The notes under the pieces: generated by a model
What the model was told of the DNA's origin: nothing
The model's database searches: none
The model's input: the letters and a program-made list of their open reading frames with translations, nothing else
Position numbers and translations under genes: made by a program
Assembly (NCBI RefSeq): GCF_900142985.1
Contig: NZ_LT670849.1
Location: 5,596,501-5,660,500, forward strand
Direction of reading: 5' to 3'
DNA: 64,000 nucleotides
Source of the DNA: Bradyrhizobium erythrophlei
Lineage (GTDB): Bacteria; Pseudomonadota; Alphaproteobacteria; Rhizobiales; Xanthobacteraceae
Part shown: in pieces, positions 44,010 to 53,147 of the stretch
How positions within the stretch are numbered: the first letter of the stretch is position 1
Layout of the letters: each line of letters starts with the position of its first letter

Positions 44010-44747
44010 ATGAGTGAGATCGTCACGGCCGGAATCCTGGTGATCGGCGACGAGATCCTGTCCGGCCGGACCAAGGACAAGAACATCGGCTTCATCGCCG
44101 AGTACCTCACCAACATCGGCATCGACCTCAAGGAAGTGCGGGTGGTTGCCGATGAGGAGGCGGAGATCATCGCGGCGCTGGATGCGCTGCGGCATCGCTA
44201 CACCTACGTCTTTACCACCGGCGGCATCGGGCCGACCCACGACGACATCACCGCCGACAGCATCGCAAAGGCGTTCGGCGTCGGCATCGACCATCATCCG
44301 GAGGTGGTGGCGCGGTTTCGCGAGCGCTGGGGTGAGGCCGATCTCAACGAGGCGCGGCTGCGCATGGCGCGCATTCCCGACGGCGCCGAACTGATCCAGA
44401 GCGCGACCATCCTGGCGCCGGGTTTCAAGATCGGCAATGTGATCGTGATGGCCGGCGTGCCGACCATCATGCAGGCGATGATGGATATCGTGGCGCCGAA
44501 ACTCAAATCCGGCGTGCGGATGCTGTCGGAGAGCGTGCGCGCCAATGCGCGCGAAGGCGACGTCGGCGGCCCCTTGCGCGCGATCGCACTGGCCCATCCC
44601 GACACCGTCATCGGCAGCTACCCGTTCATGGACGAGGACAACAAACCCAACACCAATCTCGTGGTGCGTTCGCGCGACCCGGAAAAGCTTGCGGCGGCGA
44701 TGGGCGCGGTCAAGGAAATGCTGGCTGGATTGAACGTAAGCCGCTAG
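44010..44747 (+). CDS. CinA N-terminal/MoaB-like molybdopterin-binding protein
   Basis: 245 residues. GILVIGDEILSGRTKDKNIG, TGGIGPTHDDITADSIAKAF and VIVMAGVPTIMQAMMD are the MoCF_biosynth blocks of the CinA N-terminal domain; no CinA C-terminal deamidase domain follows. Role uncertain: nucleotide pyrophosphatase or pterin binding. Its TAG stop lies within the CTAG that begins repeat fragment D. Confidence 0.85.
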   Translation: MSEIVTAGILVIGDEILSGRTKDKNIGFIAEYLTNIGIDLKEVRVVADEEAEIIAALDALRHRYTYVFTTGGIGPTHDDITADSIAKAFGVGIDHHPEVVARFRERWGEADLNEARLRMARIPDGAELIQSATILAPGFKIGNVIVMAGVPTIMQAMMDIVAPKLKSGVRMLSESVRANAREGDVGGPLRAIALAHPDTVIGSYPFMDEDNKPNTNLVVRSRDPEKLAAAMGAVKEMLAGLNVSR

Positions 44748-44772
44748 TGGTCCGATTCTAACATTCGCATCC
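44744..44772. repeat. 29-bp fragment (copy D) of the double-hairpin repeat, inverted
   Basis: CTAGTGGTCCGATTCTAACA plus ATTCGCATCC is an exact reverse complement of 14291-14319, the 3' end of copy B. The rest of the element is missing. Confidence 0.85.
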
Positions 44773-44809
44773 TTGCTGCATGAGCTTTGAGGGGACTGAG
44801 GAGATCAAA

Positions 44810-45334
44810 ATGGCGGAACATCCGGAACTGAGTGCACAGGAACGGGCGGGCAAGGCCTTTCCGGTGTCATGGGATCAGTTTCACCGGGATTGCCGGGCGT
44901 TGACGTGGCGGCTCAACGAGGTCGGGCCGTTTCATGCCGTCATTGCGATCACCCGCGGCGGCTTGGTGCCGGCGGCGATTGTGGCGCGCGAGCTCGGGGT
45001 GCGCGTGATCGATACGGTCTGCATTGCGAGTTACGATCACAACAAGCAGGGCGACCTGAATGTGCTCAAAGGCGTTTCGCCCGATACGGCAAAGCTTGGC
45101 GGCGGCACCGGCAAGGGGCTTCTGATCGTCGACGACCTCGTCGATACCGGCAAGACCGGCCGCATGGTGCGCGATCTGCTGCCGGATGCGCATTTCGCCA
45201 CCGTCTACGCCAAGCCCAAGGGACGCCCGCTGGTCGACACCTTCATTACCGAGGTGTCGCAGGACACCTGGATCTTCTTTCCCTGGGACACCGCGCTGTC
45301 GTTCCAGCCGCCGATCCGCGACGGCGCGGCGTGA
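44810..45334 (+). CDS. gpt: Xanthine(-guanine) phosphoribosyltransferase
   Basis: 174 residues from the ATG at 44810, which has TGAGGAG at good spacing; an upstream ATG at 44780 is less likely. [18 protein letters not shown] at the start, [19 protein letters not shown] and the PRPP loop [14 protein letters not shown] identify the Gpt family. It salvages xanthine and guanine to nucleotides using PRPP. Confidence 0.9.
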   Translation: MAEHPELSAQERAGKAFPVSWDQFHRDCRALTWRLNEVGPFHAVIAITRGGLVPAAIVARELGVRVIDTVCIASYDHNKQGDLNVLKGVSPDTAKLGGGTGKGLLIVDDLVDTGKTGRMVRDLLPDAHFATVYAKPKGRPLVDTFITEVSQDTWIFFPWDTALSFQPPIRDGAA

Positions 45335-45344
45335 GGGCTCCGTC

Positions 45345-45447
45345 GTCGTTCCGGGATGCGCCGCCAGGCGCAGACCCGGAATCCATTTATCCGCATTGAC
45401 GCGGCACGATGGATTCCGGGCTCTCGCTTCGCGAGCCCCGGAATGAC
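45345..45447. repeat. Palindromic dispersed repeat (ATTCCGGG family), copy 2
   Basis: GTCGTTCCGGGATGCGCCG and a closing GAGCCCCGGAATGACG bracket complementary inner arms CCCGGAATCCAT and ATGGATTCCGGG. Same family as 22752-22886. It lies between gpt and the next gene. Confidence 0.78.
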
Positions 45448-45469
45448 GGCAGCGTAGTTGGGTACGTCC

Positions 45470-46090
45470 ATGCCCCTGCAAAACCGCGTGCTGCCGACCG
45501 GCGAGATCGTCGCTCACCCGGCGCGCGGGATGTTCACGGGCAATCGCGGCATCATCCATAACCCTGAAACCAAAACGCTGCTCAGGAAGCGCTGGTCGAC
45601 CGACGCCTGGCTCACCTGCGTGCTGGAATTTCGTGGCCGGCGGCGCAAGGTGATGGAACGCCGAAGCTGGACCGAGCTGTTCTTTCTCGATGAGGCCACG
45701 GCCTTCGCGGCGGGGCACCGGCCTTGTTTCTATTGCCGGCGGGACGACGCCGTCAGTTTCCGCGCCGCCTGGGAGAAAGGCAATCGGACCGGCGAGGTGC
45801 TCGCGCCCGAGATGGATGCCGTCTTGCATCGCGAGCGTTTCGCTTCAGCCAGGAAGCTGCACCCGTTGCCGAAGGCGATCGGCAAACTGCCCGACGGCAC
45901 GATGGTGCAGGCGGGTGAAGAGAGTTTTCTGATCGCCGGGGGAAAGCCGCTAGCTTGGTCGCCGTCCGGCTATCGCGCGGTGAAGGGCCGCATCGGTGAT
46001 GCAAAGCTCCTGACGCCGCCTTCGATCGTGCGCGCGTTTACGGCCGGTTACCGGCCGGTGCTGCATGGGAGTGCGGGGGCTATCGGTTAG
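45470..46090 (+). CDS. Conserved hypothetical protein with CxxCRRD motif
   Basis: 206 residues from the ATG at 45470. GMFTGNRGIIHNPETKTLLR, RSWTELFFLDEATAFAAGHR and PCFYCRRDDAVSFRAAW stand out; the single CFYC pair with nearby His/Arg could bind metal, but no partner Cys pair is present. I do not recognise a named family. Confidence 0.72.
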   Translation: MPLQNRVLPTGEIVAHPARGMFTGNRGIIHNPETKTLLRKRWSTDAWLTCVLEFRGRRRKVMERRSWTELFFLDEATAFAAGHRPCFYCRRDDAVSFRAAWEKGNRTGEVLAPEMDAVLHRERFASARKLHPLPKAIGKLPDGTMVQAGEESFLIAGGKPLAWSPSGYRAVKGRIGDAKLLTPPSIVRAFTAGYRPVLHGSAGAIG

Positions 46091-46212
46091 CGGCCGTGTC
46101 CCGGGCGCACCGCGGCGTGCAACGACGCGGTGCAGAACCGGGACCCCTGGACGCAATAGGTCCGGCATCTGCAGCGCAATACTCCGTATCGCACCGCGCG
46201 CGGGACAGGAGA
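46091..46212. repeat. Palindromic dispersed repeat (CCGGGACAC family), copy 2
   Basis: CGTGTCCCGGGCGCACCGCG opens and CGCACCGCGCGCGGGACAGG closes, with AACCGGGACCC and GGTCCGGCATCTGCAGCGC inside. It separates two convergent genes. Confidence 0.68.
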
Positions 46213-46214
46213 GC

Positions 46215-47236
46215 TCACCCCAGCCTCTCGCGCGCCAGCTTCGCGCCGGCGCCGAGCGCCATCAGCTTGGCTTCGGCGATGTCGCGTCGCATCGGCGCCA
46301 TGCCGCAATTGGTGGTCGGGATGATGTCGCTCTTGGCGACATGCTTCGAGACAGCCTCGATGGTGGCGACGACGTCCCCAGCGGTCTCGACCGTGTCGCT
46401 CGCAACGTCGATCACGCCGGCCTGAACCTCTTGCCCTTCAGCAACGCAAGCAGCTCGAGCGGCACCTTCGAATTGCGGCATTCGATCGCGACCTGCTGGA
46501 TCGGGCTCTTGGCGATGACGGGGAAAATATCCTCGTACTGCCGCCACTCCTTGCCGAGCGTGTCCTTCCAGTCGGTGTTGGCCTTGATGCCATAGCCGTA
46601 GCAGATGTGGACGGCGGTGGCGCAGGTCAGACCTTCGGCGGCGCGCACCAGCGCTTTGATGCCCCAGTCGTTGACCTCGTCCATGTAGACGTTGAAGGCG
46701 GGTTCGTCGAACTGGATGAGATCGATGCCGTCGGCCTGCAAGGCCTTGGCTTCCTCGTTGAGCAATTCGGCAAAGGCGAACGCCATCTTGACGCGGTCGC
46801 CGTAATATTTGTCGGCGATAGTGTCGATGATGGTCATCGGGCCGGGCAGGGTGAACTTCACCTTGTGTGCGGTGTGGGTGCGGGCGACGCGGGCCTCATC
46901 GGCGTGGACGCGGCCCTTGAGCTTGAGCGGCGCGACGACCTGCGGCACCATCGCCTTGTAGCGATCTTTTCGGATTCCCATCTCGACCTTGTGGGCGAAG
47001 TCGATGCCGTCGACCTTTTCCAGAAAACCGTGCACGAAATGCTGACGTGCCTGCTCGCCTTCGGTGACGATGTCGATGCCGGCGTCTTCCTGAAGTTTTA
47101 TCGCAAGCACCGTCGCATCGCGCTTGGCGCGGGCAAGCTCGTCGCCCTGCGACCGCCACGGCGCCCACAGCTTGTTCGGCTCGGCCAGCCATTCGGGCTT
47201 GGGCAGGGAGCCGGCAATCGTGGTCGGAAACAGCAT
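46215..47236 (-). pseudogene. MetE-type methionine synthase (C-terminal domain family), frameshifted
   Basis: From the ATG at 47236 the frame encodes a cobalamin-independent methionine synthase-like barrel (TIAGSLPKPEWLAEPNKLWA; LPGPMTIIDTIADKYYGDR; IDLIQFDEPAFN) up to LELLALLKGK, then reads FRPA and stops at 46412. The next frame continues without gap as EVQAGVIDVASDTVETAGDV and contains TTNCGMAPM, the zinc-binding Cys region, to 46215. One missing base near 46426-46431 explains this. As read, the product lacks the catalytic Cys. Either a recent inactivation or a sequencing error. Confidence 0.85.
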
Positions 47237-47279
47237 GTTGGGCGTATCCTCTAACGTTTAGGGTTTGTTGGGCCTCTCA

Positions 47280-47326
47280 ATGCCATGTCCTGATGCCGAG
47301 GTACATGGGTAATCCGGATATGGCAT
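47280..47326. repeat. Imperfect inverted repeat in the MetE-like/GST intergenic region
   Basis: ATGCCATGTCC (47280-47290) and GGATATGGCAT (47316-47326) pair with one mismatch across a 25-nt loop, upstream of both divergent genes. It could be an operator; it does not match a SAM riboswitch pattern I can recognise. Confidence 0.4.
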
Positions 47327-47380
47327 GCGACCAAAGCAGGGGGTAGGATCGCGCTGTGACGCCATCATACGGAATTTCGC

Positions 47381-48085
47381 ATGATCGATCTCTATTACGC
47401 GCCGACGCCGAACGGCTGGAAAATCTCGATCATGCTGGAAGAGCTCGGCATTCCCTACACGGTCAAGCCGGTCAACATTCGCGCTGGCGATCAGTTCAAG
47501 CCGGAGTTTCTGGCGATCAGCCCGAACAACCGAATCCCTGCGATCGTCGATCTCAAGCCGGCCGATGGCGGCGGACCGTTTTCGGTGTTCGAGACCGGCG
47601 CGATCCTGATCTATCTCGCCGATAAATTCGGCCGCTTCCTGCCGACGGAATTGCGTGCGCGCTCGGTCGTGATCCAATGGGTGATGTGGCAGACGAGCGG
47701 GCTCGGGCCGATGCTCGGCCAGCATGGGCATTTCGCGCTCTATGCGCCGGAAAAGATTCCGTACGCGATCGAGCGCTACCGCGACGAGGCGGCGCGGCTG
47801 TATCACGTGCTCGACGTGCAGTTGGGCAAGACCGGCGCCTATGTCGCCGGCCACGACTACACGATCGCCGACATCGCCTGTTTTCCCTGGACCATGACCC
47901 ACAAGGCGCAAGGCTTCACGCTCGACGATTATCCAAACGTCAAGCGCTGGTACGCTGACATTCGCGCGCGGCCGCAGGTGCAGGCGGGATTGGCTATCGG
48001 CAAATTCGTCAAGGAGCCGTTCGACGAGGAAGCGCGCAGGAACATGTTCGGCCAGCGCGCCAAGGAGATGACGGGGAAGACGTGA
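47381..48085 (+). CDS. Glutathione S-transferase family protein
   Basis: 234 residues: N-terminal thioredoxin fold (IDLYYAPTPNGWKISIMLEE, then PVNIRAGDQFKPEFLAISPN and the cis-Pro region NRIPAIVD, SVFETGAILIYLADK) and a helical C-terminal domain (NVKRWYADIRARPQVQAGLA). The long insertion and NNRIPAI are typical of the YfcG/YghU-type disulfide-bond reductases. Substrate unknown. Confidence 0.9.
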   Translation: MIDLYYAPTPNGWKISIMLEELGIPYTVKPVNIRAGDQFKPEFLAISPNNRIPAIVDLKPADGGGPFSVFETGAILIYLADKFGRFLPTELRARSVVIQWVMWQTSGLGPMLGQHGHFALYAPEKIPYAIERYRDEAARLYHVLDVQLGKTGAYVAGHDYTIADIACFPWTMTHKAQGFTLDDYPNVKRWYADIRARPQVQAGLAIGKFVKEPFDEEARRNMFGQRAKEMTGKT

Positions 48086-48256
48086 AGCGTGTCCCGGGCG
48101 TGACTAGCGGCGCCGTAAGCGCGTTTACGCGCGTCTTGGACGCGCTATGGCGACGCGGTGCTGAACCGGGACCCAGGATCAATGATCTGAGATAGTATGG
48201 GTCCCGCATCTGCGGCGCAGCGCTTGGGCGCCGCACCGCGCGCGGGACAGGAGATC
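48086..48256. repeat. Palindromic dispersed repeat (CCGGGACAC family), copy 3
   Basis: GCGTGTCCCGGGCGTGACTA opens and CCGCACCGCGCGCGGGACAG closes; internal GTAAGCGCGTTTACGCGC and TGCGGCGCAGCGC are further palindromes. It is longer than the other copies. Confidence 0.7.
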
Positions 48257-48276
48257 AAAATATAAGGAAAAACACC

Positions 48277-48885
48277 ATGATCGAATTCTTCTTCGATTGT
48301 TCGAGCCCCTGGACCTATCTCGCCTTTCACAACATCCAGCCGCTGGCGCGGGAATTCGACGAGGAAATCTCGTGGCGGCCGATCCTGGTGGGCGGCATCT
48401 TCAACACCATCAATCCGAGCGTCTACGCCAAACGCGAAAATCCCGTGCCGGCGAAGCTCGCTTACGAGAAGAAGGATGTGGCGGACTGGGCACGTGTCGC
48501 AGGCCTTAAGATCACGATGCGGCCGACGGTGTTTCCGGTAAACAGCGTCAAGGCGATGCGCGGTTGTCTATGGCTGGACAAGGACATGCTGCCGTTCGCG
48601 CGCACCGCGTTCCAGGTCTATTGGGGCGAGGACAAGGACATCTCAAAGGACGACGTGCTGGCGGAAGTCTGTCAGCGCTGCGGCATCGACGCGAAAGCGT
48701 TCTTTGCCGGCATCGGCGAGCAGGCGATCAAGGATCAGCTCAAGGCCAATACCGACGAGGTGATGGCGCGCGGCGGTTTCGGCTCGCCGACGATCTTCCT
48801 CGACAAGACCGACATGTATTTCGGCAATGACCGCCTGCCGTTGATCCGCGAGGCGCTGGCGCGGCGAAAAGCGACCGCGGCGTAG
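48277..48885 (+). CDS. 2-hydroxychromene-2-carboxylate isomerase-like (DsbA-fold) protein
   Basis: 202 residues. IEFFFDCSSPWTYLAFHNIQ, ISWRPILVGGIFNTINPSVY and GGFGSPTIFLDKTDMYFGND (cis-Pro and C-terminal block) define the HCCA isomerase/kappa GST family. It probably uses glutathione. The CxxS-like DCSSPW replaces the CxxC of DsbA, consistent with an isomerase rather than an oxidase. Aromatic-compound catabolism is possible; no nah/phn-type genes are adjacent. Confidence 0.87.
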   Translation: MIEFFFDCSSPWTYLAFHNIQPLAREFDEEISWRPILVGGIFNTINPSVYAKRENPVPAKLAYEKKDVADWARVAGLKITMRPTVFPVNSVKAMRGCLWLDKDMLPFARTAFQVYWGEDKDISKDDVLAEVCQRCGIDAKAFFAGIGEQAIKDQLKANTDEVMARGGFGSPTIFLDKTDMYFGNDRLPLIREALARRKATAA

Positions 48886-48886
48886 C

Positions 48887-50308
48887 TTATGATTTCGGCG
48901 GGCAGGGCCAGGGACGTTGCGCCCCGCGCAGCGTCTCGAACGCCTTCGCCATCGCAAGCACGCCGAGGTCGTCGAAGCGGCGGCCGATAATCTGCACGCC
49001 GATCGGAAAGCCTTCCGCATCATAGCCGCCGTTGATGGAGATCGCGGGATTCTCCGCCATGTTCCAGGGCACCGTGTAGGCGATGTGCTCGAACGGCCGG
49101 GCCGGATCGTTCAGGGGCGAGGCCAGTTCGGCGGCGAATTTCACGACCGGCGACACCGGCGAGATCAGATAGTCGATATCGGCGAACAGGGGTGCGGCGG
49201 CGGCGCGCATCGCCATCGTCGTGTTGAATCCCCGGATGACGTCGACGCCGGATAGTTTTGCGCCAGCTTCCGCCCAGTTCAGAATATAGGGCAGCGTCTT
49301 GCCGCGTTCTGCCGCTGGGAGCTTTGAAAGATCGTCCCACAGCCGCGCGCGCCAGAAATTGTCGAGGCCATCGAGCATTTCGCGGGTCATGAAACCCTTG
49401 ACCTCGTGGACCACGGCGCCTGCGCCTTCGAAGGCTTTCGCCGCCTTGACCGCGACGTCGCGCACGTCTTTCTCCAGCGCCTGGCCGACGCCGGGATCGA
49501 GCAGCAGACCGATGCGCAACTTGCGTGCGGGCTTGTCGAGCGTCTTCCAGTGGATGTCGTTGGGCGGCAGGCTCATGCCGTCGCGGCGGTCAGGCTTCGC
49601 CAGCACGCTCATCATCAGCGCGGCGTCGTCGACCGTGCGCGTCATCGGACCGGCGACGCGGCCGACATAGGGCGGATCGATCGGGACGCGCCCGAGGCTC
49701 GGCTTCAGTGCGACGAGGCCGCACCAGCAGGCCGGCAGCCGCACCGAGCCGCCGATGTCGGTTCCAAGATGCAACGGGCCGTAACCGGCAGCACCGGCAG
49801 CAGCAGCGCCTGCGCTCGAGCCGCCGGGGTTCTGACGGAGATCCCAGGGATTGCGGGTAAGGGGATGAAAGGAGGACAAGCCGGACGACAGCATGCCGAA
49901 ATCCGGCATCGTGGTCTTGGAGAAGATGATCGCGCCGGCTTCGCGCAAGCGAGCTGCCGGCGGCGCGTCGGCTTCGGCCGCGACAAGCCTGGTCGTTGTC
50001 GTGCCGAGCGGCACGGCTACGCCTTTGGTGGCGATATTGTCCTTGATGGTGACGGGAACGCCGTCGAGCGGCTTGCTTGATTCGCCGCTTTGCCAGCGCT
50101 CGGTCGAGGCTTTGGCGGCGTCGCGCGCGCCGTCGGGATCGAAGGCATAGAGCGCCTTGATGTGGGGCTCCCAGCGCGCGATATGCGCCAGTACCTCCTC
50201 GAGCACTTCGCTCGGCGTAAATTGCTGTGCACGAAAGCCTGCGATCATGTCGACGGCGCTGAGATCGTGCAGGGCCGTAACGGCGTCGGAAGTCTCTTCC
50301 TCGCTCAT
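48887..50308 (-). CDS. Amidase signature family protein
   Basis: 473 residues. The amidase core has the catalytic Lys in VTIKDNIATKGVAVPLGTTT and the Ser-cis-Ser signature in NPGGSSAGAAAAGAAGYGP, followed by GTDIGGSVRLPACWCGLVAL. It hydrolyses an amide or carbamoyl group, specificity unknown. Last gene of a minus-strand run of hydrolases. Confidence 0.9.
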   Translation of the reverse strand: MSEEETSDAVTALHDLSAVDMIAGFRAQQFTPSEVLEEVLAHIARWEPHIKALYAFDPDGARDAAKASTERWQSGESSKPLDGVPVTIKDNIATKGVAVPLGTTTTRLVAAEADAPPAARLREAGAIIFSKTTMPDFGMLSSGLSSFHPLTRNPWDLRQNPGGSSAGAAAAGAAGYGPLHLGTDIGGSVRLPACWCGLVALKPSLGRVPIDPPYVGRVAGPMTRTVDDAALMMSVLAKPDRRDGMSLPPNDIHWKTLDKPARKLRIGLLLDPGVGQALEKDVRDVAVKAAKAFEGAGAVVHEVKGFMTREMLDGLDNFWRARLWDDLSKLPAAERGKTLPYILNWAEAGAKLSGVDVIRGFNTTMAMRAAAAPLFADIDYLISPVSPVVKFAAELASPLNDPARPFEHIAYTVPWNMAENPAISINGGYDAEGFPIGVQIIGRRFDDLGVLAMAKAFETLRGAQRPWPCPPKS

Positions 50309-50327
50309 GGCCGCTCCTTTTTAAACG

Positions 50328-51494
50328 TTAACTGGTGGCGGGCAGGCGGGTTTCGACGATGCGCGAAAAAACGCTGGCGCCGATCGGCAAGATCTTGTCG
50401 TCGAGCGTGTAGCCTGGATTATGCACCGGCACCGAGCCGTCATGGCCGAGCCAGAAATAGGCGCCGGGGACGGCGTGCAGCATGTCGGCGAAATCCTCGC
50501 TGCCCATCTTCGGCTTCGAGCGCGTGATGACCTTTGACGGTTCGACCACGGTGCGGGCGACGTCCGCCACCACCTTGCAGTGCTCTTCCTGGTTGACCAG
50601 CACGCTGAAAATATCGCGGATATCGACCGATATCTCGACGGCGAACGCCGCCGCCACGCCCGCGCAGACGCTGCGCATCCGCTCGCGGATCAACGCGCGC
50701 ACGTCGTCCGAAAAAGCGCGCACGGTGCCGGCAAGTTTGGCTTCGCCGGGGATCACATTATAGGCGGAGCCCGCGTGAATTTGCGTGATCGAGAGCACAG
50801 CCGGTTCGTTCGGCGAGACGTTGCGGCTGACGATGGTCTGCAACGCCTGCCCAAGCGTCATCGCAATCACGACCGGGTCTTTCGAGCGCTCGGGCATCGC
50901 GCCATGCGCGCCATAGCCGTTGATGGTGATGTCGAAGAAATCCGCCCCGGCCATCGCAGGCCCCGGCAGCACCGCAAGCTCGCCGTGATTGAGATCCGGC
51001 GCGTTGTGCAGGCCGTAAATTTCGTCGCACGGGAATTTCTCGAACAGGCCGTCCTTGATCATGGCGCGGGCGCCGCCGAGACCTTCCTCGGCGGGCTGGA
51101 AGATAAAGTGCACGGTGCCATCGAAATTGCGGGTCTCGGCGAGATAGCGCGCGGTGCCGAGCAGGATCGTGGTGTGGCCATCATGGCCGCAGCCGTGGAA
51201 ACGGCCGGGAATGGTCGAGCGCCATTTCAGATTGGTGTTCTCCTCCATCGGCAGTGCATCCATGTCGGCACGCAGGCCGATGCGTCTGGTGCCGCTGCCT
51301 TTGCCCCTGAGCACGCCGACGACGCCGGTGCCGCCAAGCCCGCGATGAACCTCGACCCCCCACTGGGCGAGTTTCTCGGCAACGATGCCGGAGGTGCGGA
51401 CTTCCTCAAAGCCGATTTCGGGATGGGCGTGCAGGTCTCGCCTGATGGCGGTGAGTTCGTCGGCGAAGGCATCGATGCGGTCGATCGTGGGCAT
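50328..51494 (-). CDS. M20 amidohydrolase (hippurate hydrolase-like)
   Basis: 388 residues. RRDLHAHPEIGFEEVRTSG, GLRADMDALPMEENTNLKWR, GCGHDGHTTILLGTARYLAE and the later KPKMGSEDFADMLHAVPGAY carry the metal ligands of the M20D family (IAA-amino acid or hippurate hydrolases). It removes an acyl or amino acid group from an N-acyl substrate. It lies between amidase and M81 genes on the same strand. Confidence 0.92.
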   Translation of the reverse strand: MPTIDRIDAFADELTAIRRDLHAHPEIGFEEVRTSGIVAEKLAQWGVEVHRGLGGTGVVGVLRGKGSGTRRIGLRADMDALPMEENTNLKWRSTIPGRFHGCGHDGHTTILLGTARYLAETRNFDGTVHFIFQPAEEGLGGARAMIKDGLFEKFPCDEIYGLHNAPDLNHGELAVLPGPAMAGADFFDITINGYGAHGAMPERSKDPVVIAMTLGQALQTIVSRNVSPNEPAVLSITQIHAGSAYNVIPGEAKLAGTVRAFSDDVRALIRERMRSVCAGVAAAFAVEISVDIRDIFSVLVNQEEHCKVVADVARTVVEPSKVITRSKPKMGSEDFADMLHAVPGAYFWLGHDGSVPVHNPGYTLDDKILPIGASVFSRIVETRLPATS

Positions 51495-51498
51495 TGGG

Positions 51499-53034
51499 TT
51501 ATCCGATGGCGGTGAAGTGAGCTTTTGAAGAAAGCGGCGCTACGAATGCCGGGCCGTTTGGTTTGAGGCGGACGCCTGGACGCAAGTTCGTCCAGGGCAG
51601 GGAGGCGGGGTCCGCCGGCATGGCGCCGGGCGCAGCGCAGATCAAGAGTTTTTCGGCGATCGGCTCGAAGTCGGCGCGGAAGTGCACGGAGCTCTTGTTC
51701 ACAAGGATCGCCTGTTCGGTCGGTTCGATCCCGACATAGCGAAACATCGACTGATCCGCCAGCTGGGCTTTGTGCGAACTCACGACGACACGAATGCCGT
51801 CGATGCGCAGGCAAGCCGACGGCCCCATGTCCATGTCGCGGCCACCGAAGTAAGGACCGGGCGCCACGAATTTTCCGTTCGACAGGGTTTCGACGGTAAA
51901 CGTTTCTTCGAACGGCGCATCGCCGCGAATACCGGACTTGCCGCCGAGCGACAGTTTGACCGGAGCACCGACGCCCGCCTGATGCGCGGCCTTGGCGGAG
52001 GCGGGGTCATAGATTGCGCCGATTGCCGCGCGCGTGGCCTTGTTGCGGACCAGCGCCCGCAACATGCCGGTTGTGTCGGAATCGCCGCCGGCGCCGGGAT
52101 TGTCCTGGGTGTCGGCGATGATGACGGGCTTTCGCGCCGTCTTCGAAAGTTGCATCGCGAGCTCCACGCCTTCGTCAGGCGTATAGATACGGCCGTCGAA
52201 ATCGCGCTCGTGGCTTTCGATGATGGCCGCCAACCGATCGACCGCGGCTTGCGCGTCCGTCTTTGTCTTGCCGTAAGCGAACACGCTCGGTCCGCAACCG
52301 GCGAAATCGGCGGCGGGAAACCCTGGGCAGAAGGACAGTGTCGGAACAGTAGCGCTCTCCATCGCGGCGAGCTTTTCGTAGATCCCTTTGGTCGGAAAGT
52401 CCGTGGTGCATTGCCAGCTGATCGGAATCAGAAACGGCAATTGCCGGAATGCCTTTTCGAAGCGCGCCTTCTCGCGCAACAGCAACGCGAGATGGCGCGC
52501 GGCGGCGCGGCCGGTATCGGCCATGTCGACATGCGGGTACGTGCGATAGGCGATCAGCGCGTCGGCATGGTGCACCATCTGGGGCGTGACATTGGCGTGC
52601 AGATCGAGGCTCACGACCAGCGGCAGCTGGTCGCCGATCACTTCGCGGACACGGCGCAGGATTTCGCCTTCGCCGTCGTCGAAATGTTCGCTCACCATCG
52701 CGCCGTGCAGGTCGAGATACACCGCGTCGAACGGGCCGGCGCTGGCGATGCCATCGACGATGACCCTGGCGATCCGCTCATAGGCGTCTTTCGTCACATG
52801 GGCGCAGGGGCTCGCAGCGGCGAAGATCGTCGGCACCAATTCCCAACCGTGATTTTGCGCATCGCCGATAAAGCCGGCCAGGCCCACATTGATGTTGCGC
52901 ATGACCTTGAGGACGTCGGCCCCCGTTGTCATCGCGGGCCAGCCTCCGCCATGGACGAAGTCAGCGTAGGCCGCCTTCGTCGGCGCGAAGGTGTTGGTCT
53001 CGTGCAGAAAGCCGCCGACGGCGATACGAGGCAT
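51499..53034 (-). CDS. M81-family metallopeptidase (MlrC-like)
   Basis: 511 residues from the ATG at 53034, where the family begins (MPRIAVGGFLHETNTFAPTK); upstream open frame is not typical. DAVYLDLHGAMVSEHFDDGE, VSLDLHANVTPQMVHHADAL and DTQDNPGAGGDSDTTGMLRA supply the metal-binding and active-site residues. Named after the microcystin degradation protein MlrC; most members probably act on other amidated substrates. It starts four bases after the M20 gene. Confidence 0.9.
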   Translation of the reverse strand: MPRIAVGGFLHETNTFAPTKAAYADFVHGGGWPAMTTGADVLKVMRNINVGLAGFIGDAQNHGWELVPTIFAAASPCAHVTKDAYERIARVIVDGIASAGPFDAVYLDLHGAMVSEHFDDGEGEILRRVREVIGDQLPLVVSLDLHANVTPQMVHHADALIAYRTYPHVDMADTGRAAARHLALLLREKARFEKAFRQLPFLIPISWQCTTDFPTKGIYEKLAAMESATVPTLSFCPGFPAADFAGCGPSVFAYGKTKTDAQAAVDRLAAIIESHERDFDGRIYTPDEGVELAMQLSKTARKPVIIADTQDNPGAGGDSDTTGMLRALVRNKATRAAIGAIYDPASAKAAHQAGVGAPVKLSLGGKSGIRGDAPFEETFTVETLSNGKFVAPGPYFGGRDMDMGPSACLRIDGIRVVVSSHKAQLADQSMFRYVGIEPTEQAILVNKSSVHFRADFEPIAEKLLICAAPGAMPADPASLPWTNLRPGVRLKPNGPAFVAPLSSKAHFTAIG

Positions 53035-53147
53035 ATAATGGTCTCGGCCAGGGTCGATCGTGACGTTAGACCCAAGCCGTCGACAGCCGCAAGGCGAAGG
53101 GAGCACGCCTATCATGCAGGCGTGCCAGGCCAGCCCATCACCACTCT

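Noticed and set aside
43763..44170. 136-codon N-terminal extension of the ATP-grasp gene
   Set aside because: It overlaps the divergent CinA-like gene and is Ser/Arg-rich; the family starts at MAVAFDEMNGLGE.
47237..47380. SAM riboswitch upstream of the MetE-like gene
   Set aside because: Only an 11-bp imperfect inverted repeat is visible; no conserved SAM-I or SAM-II core was recognised.
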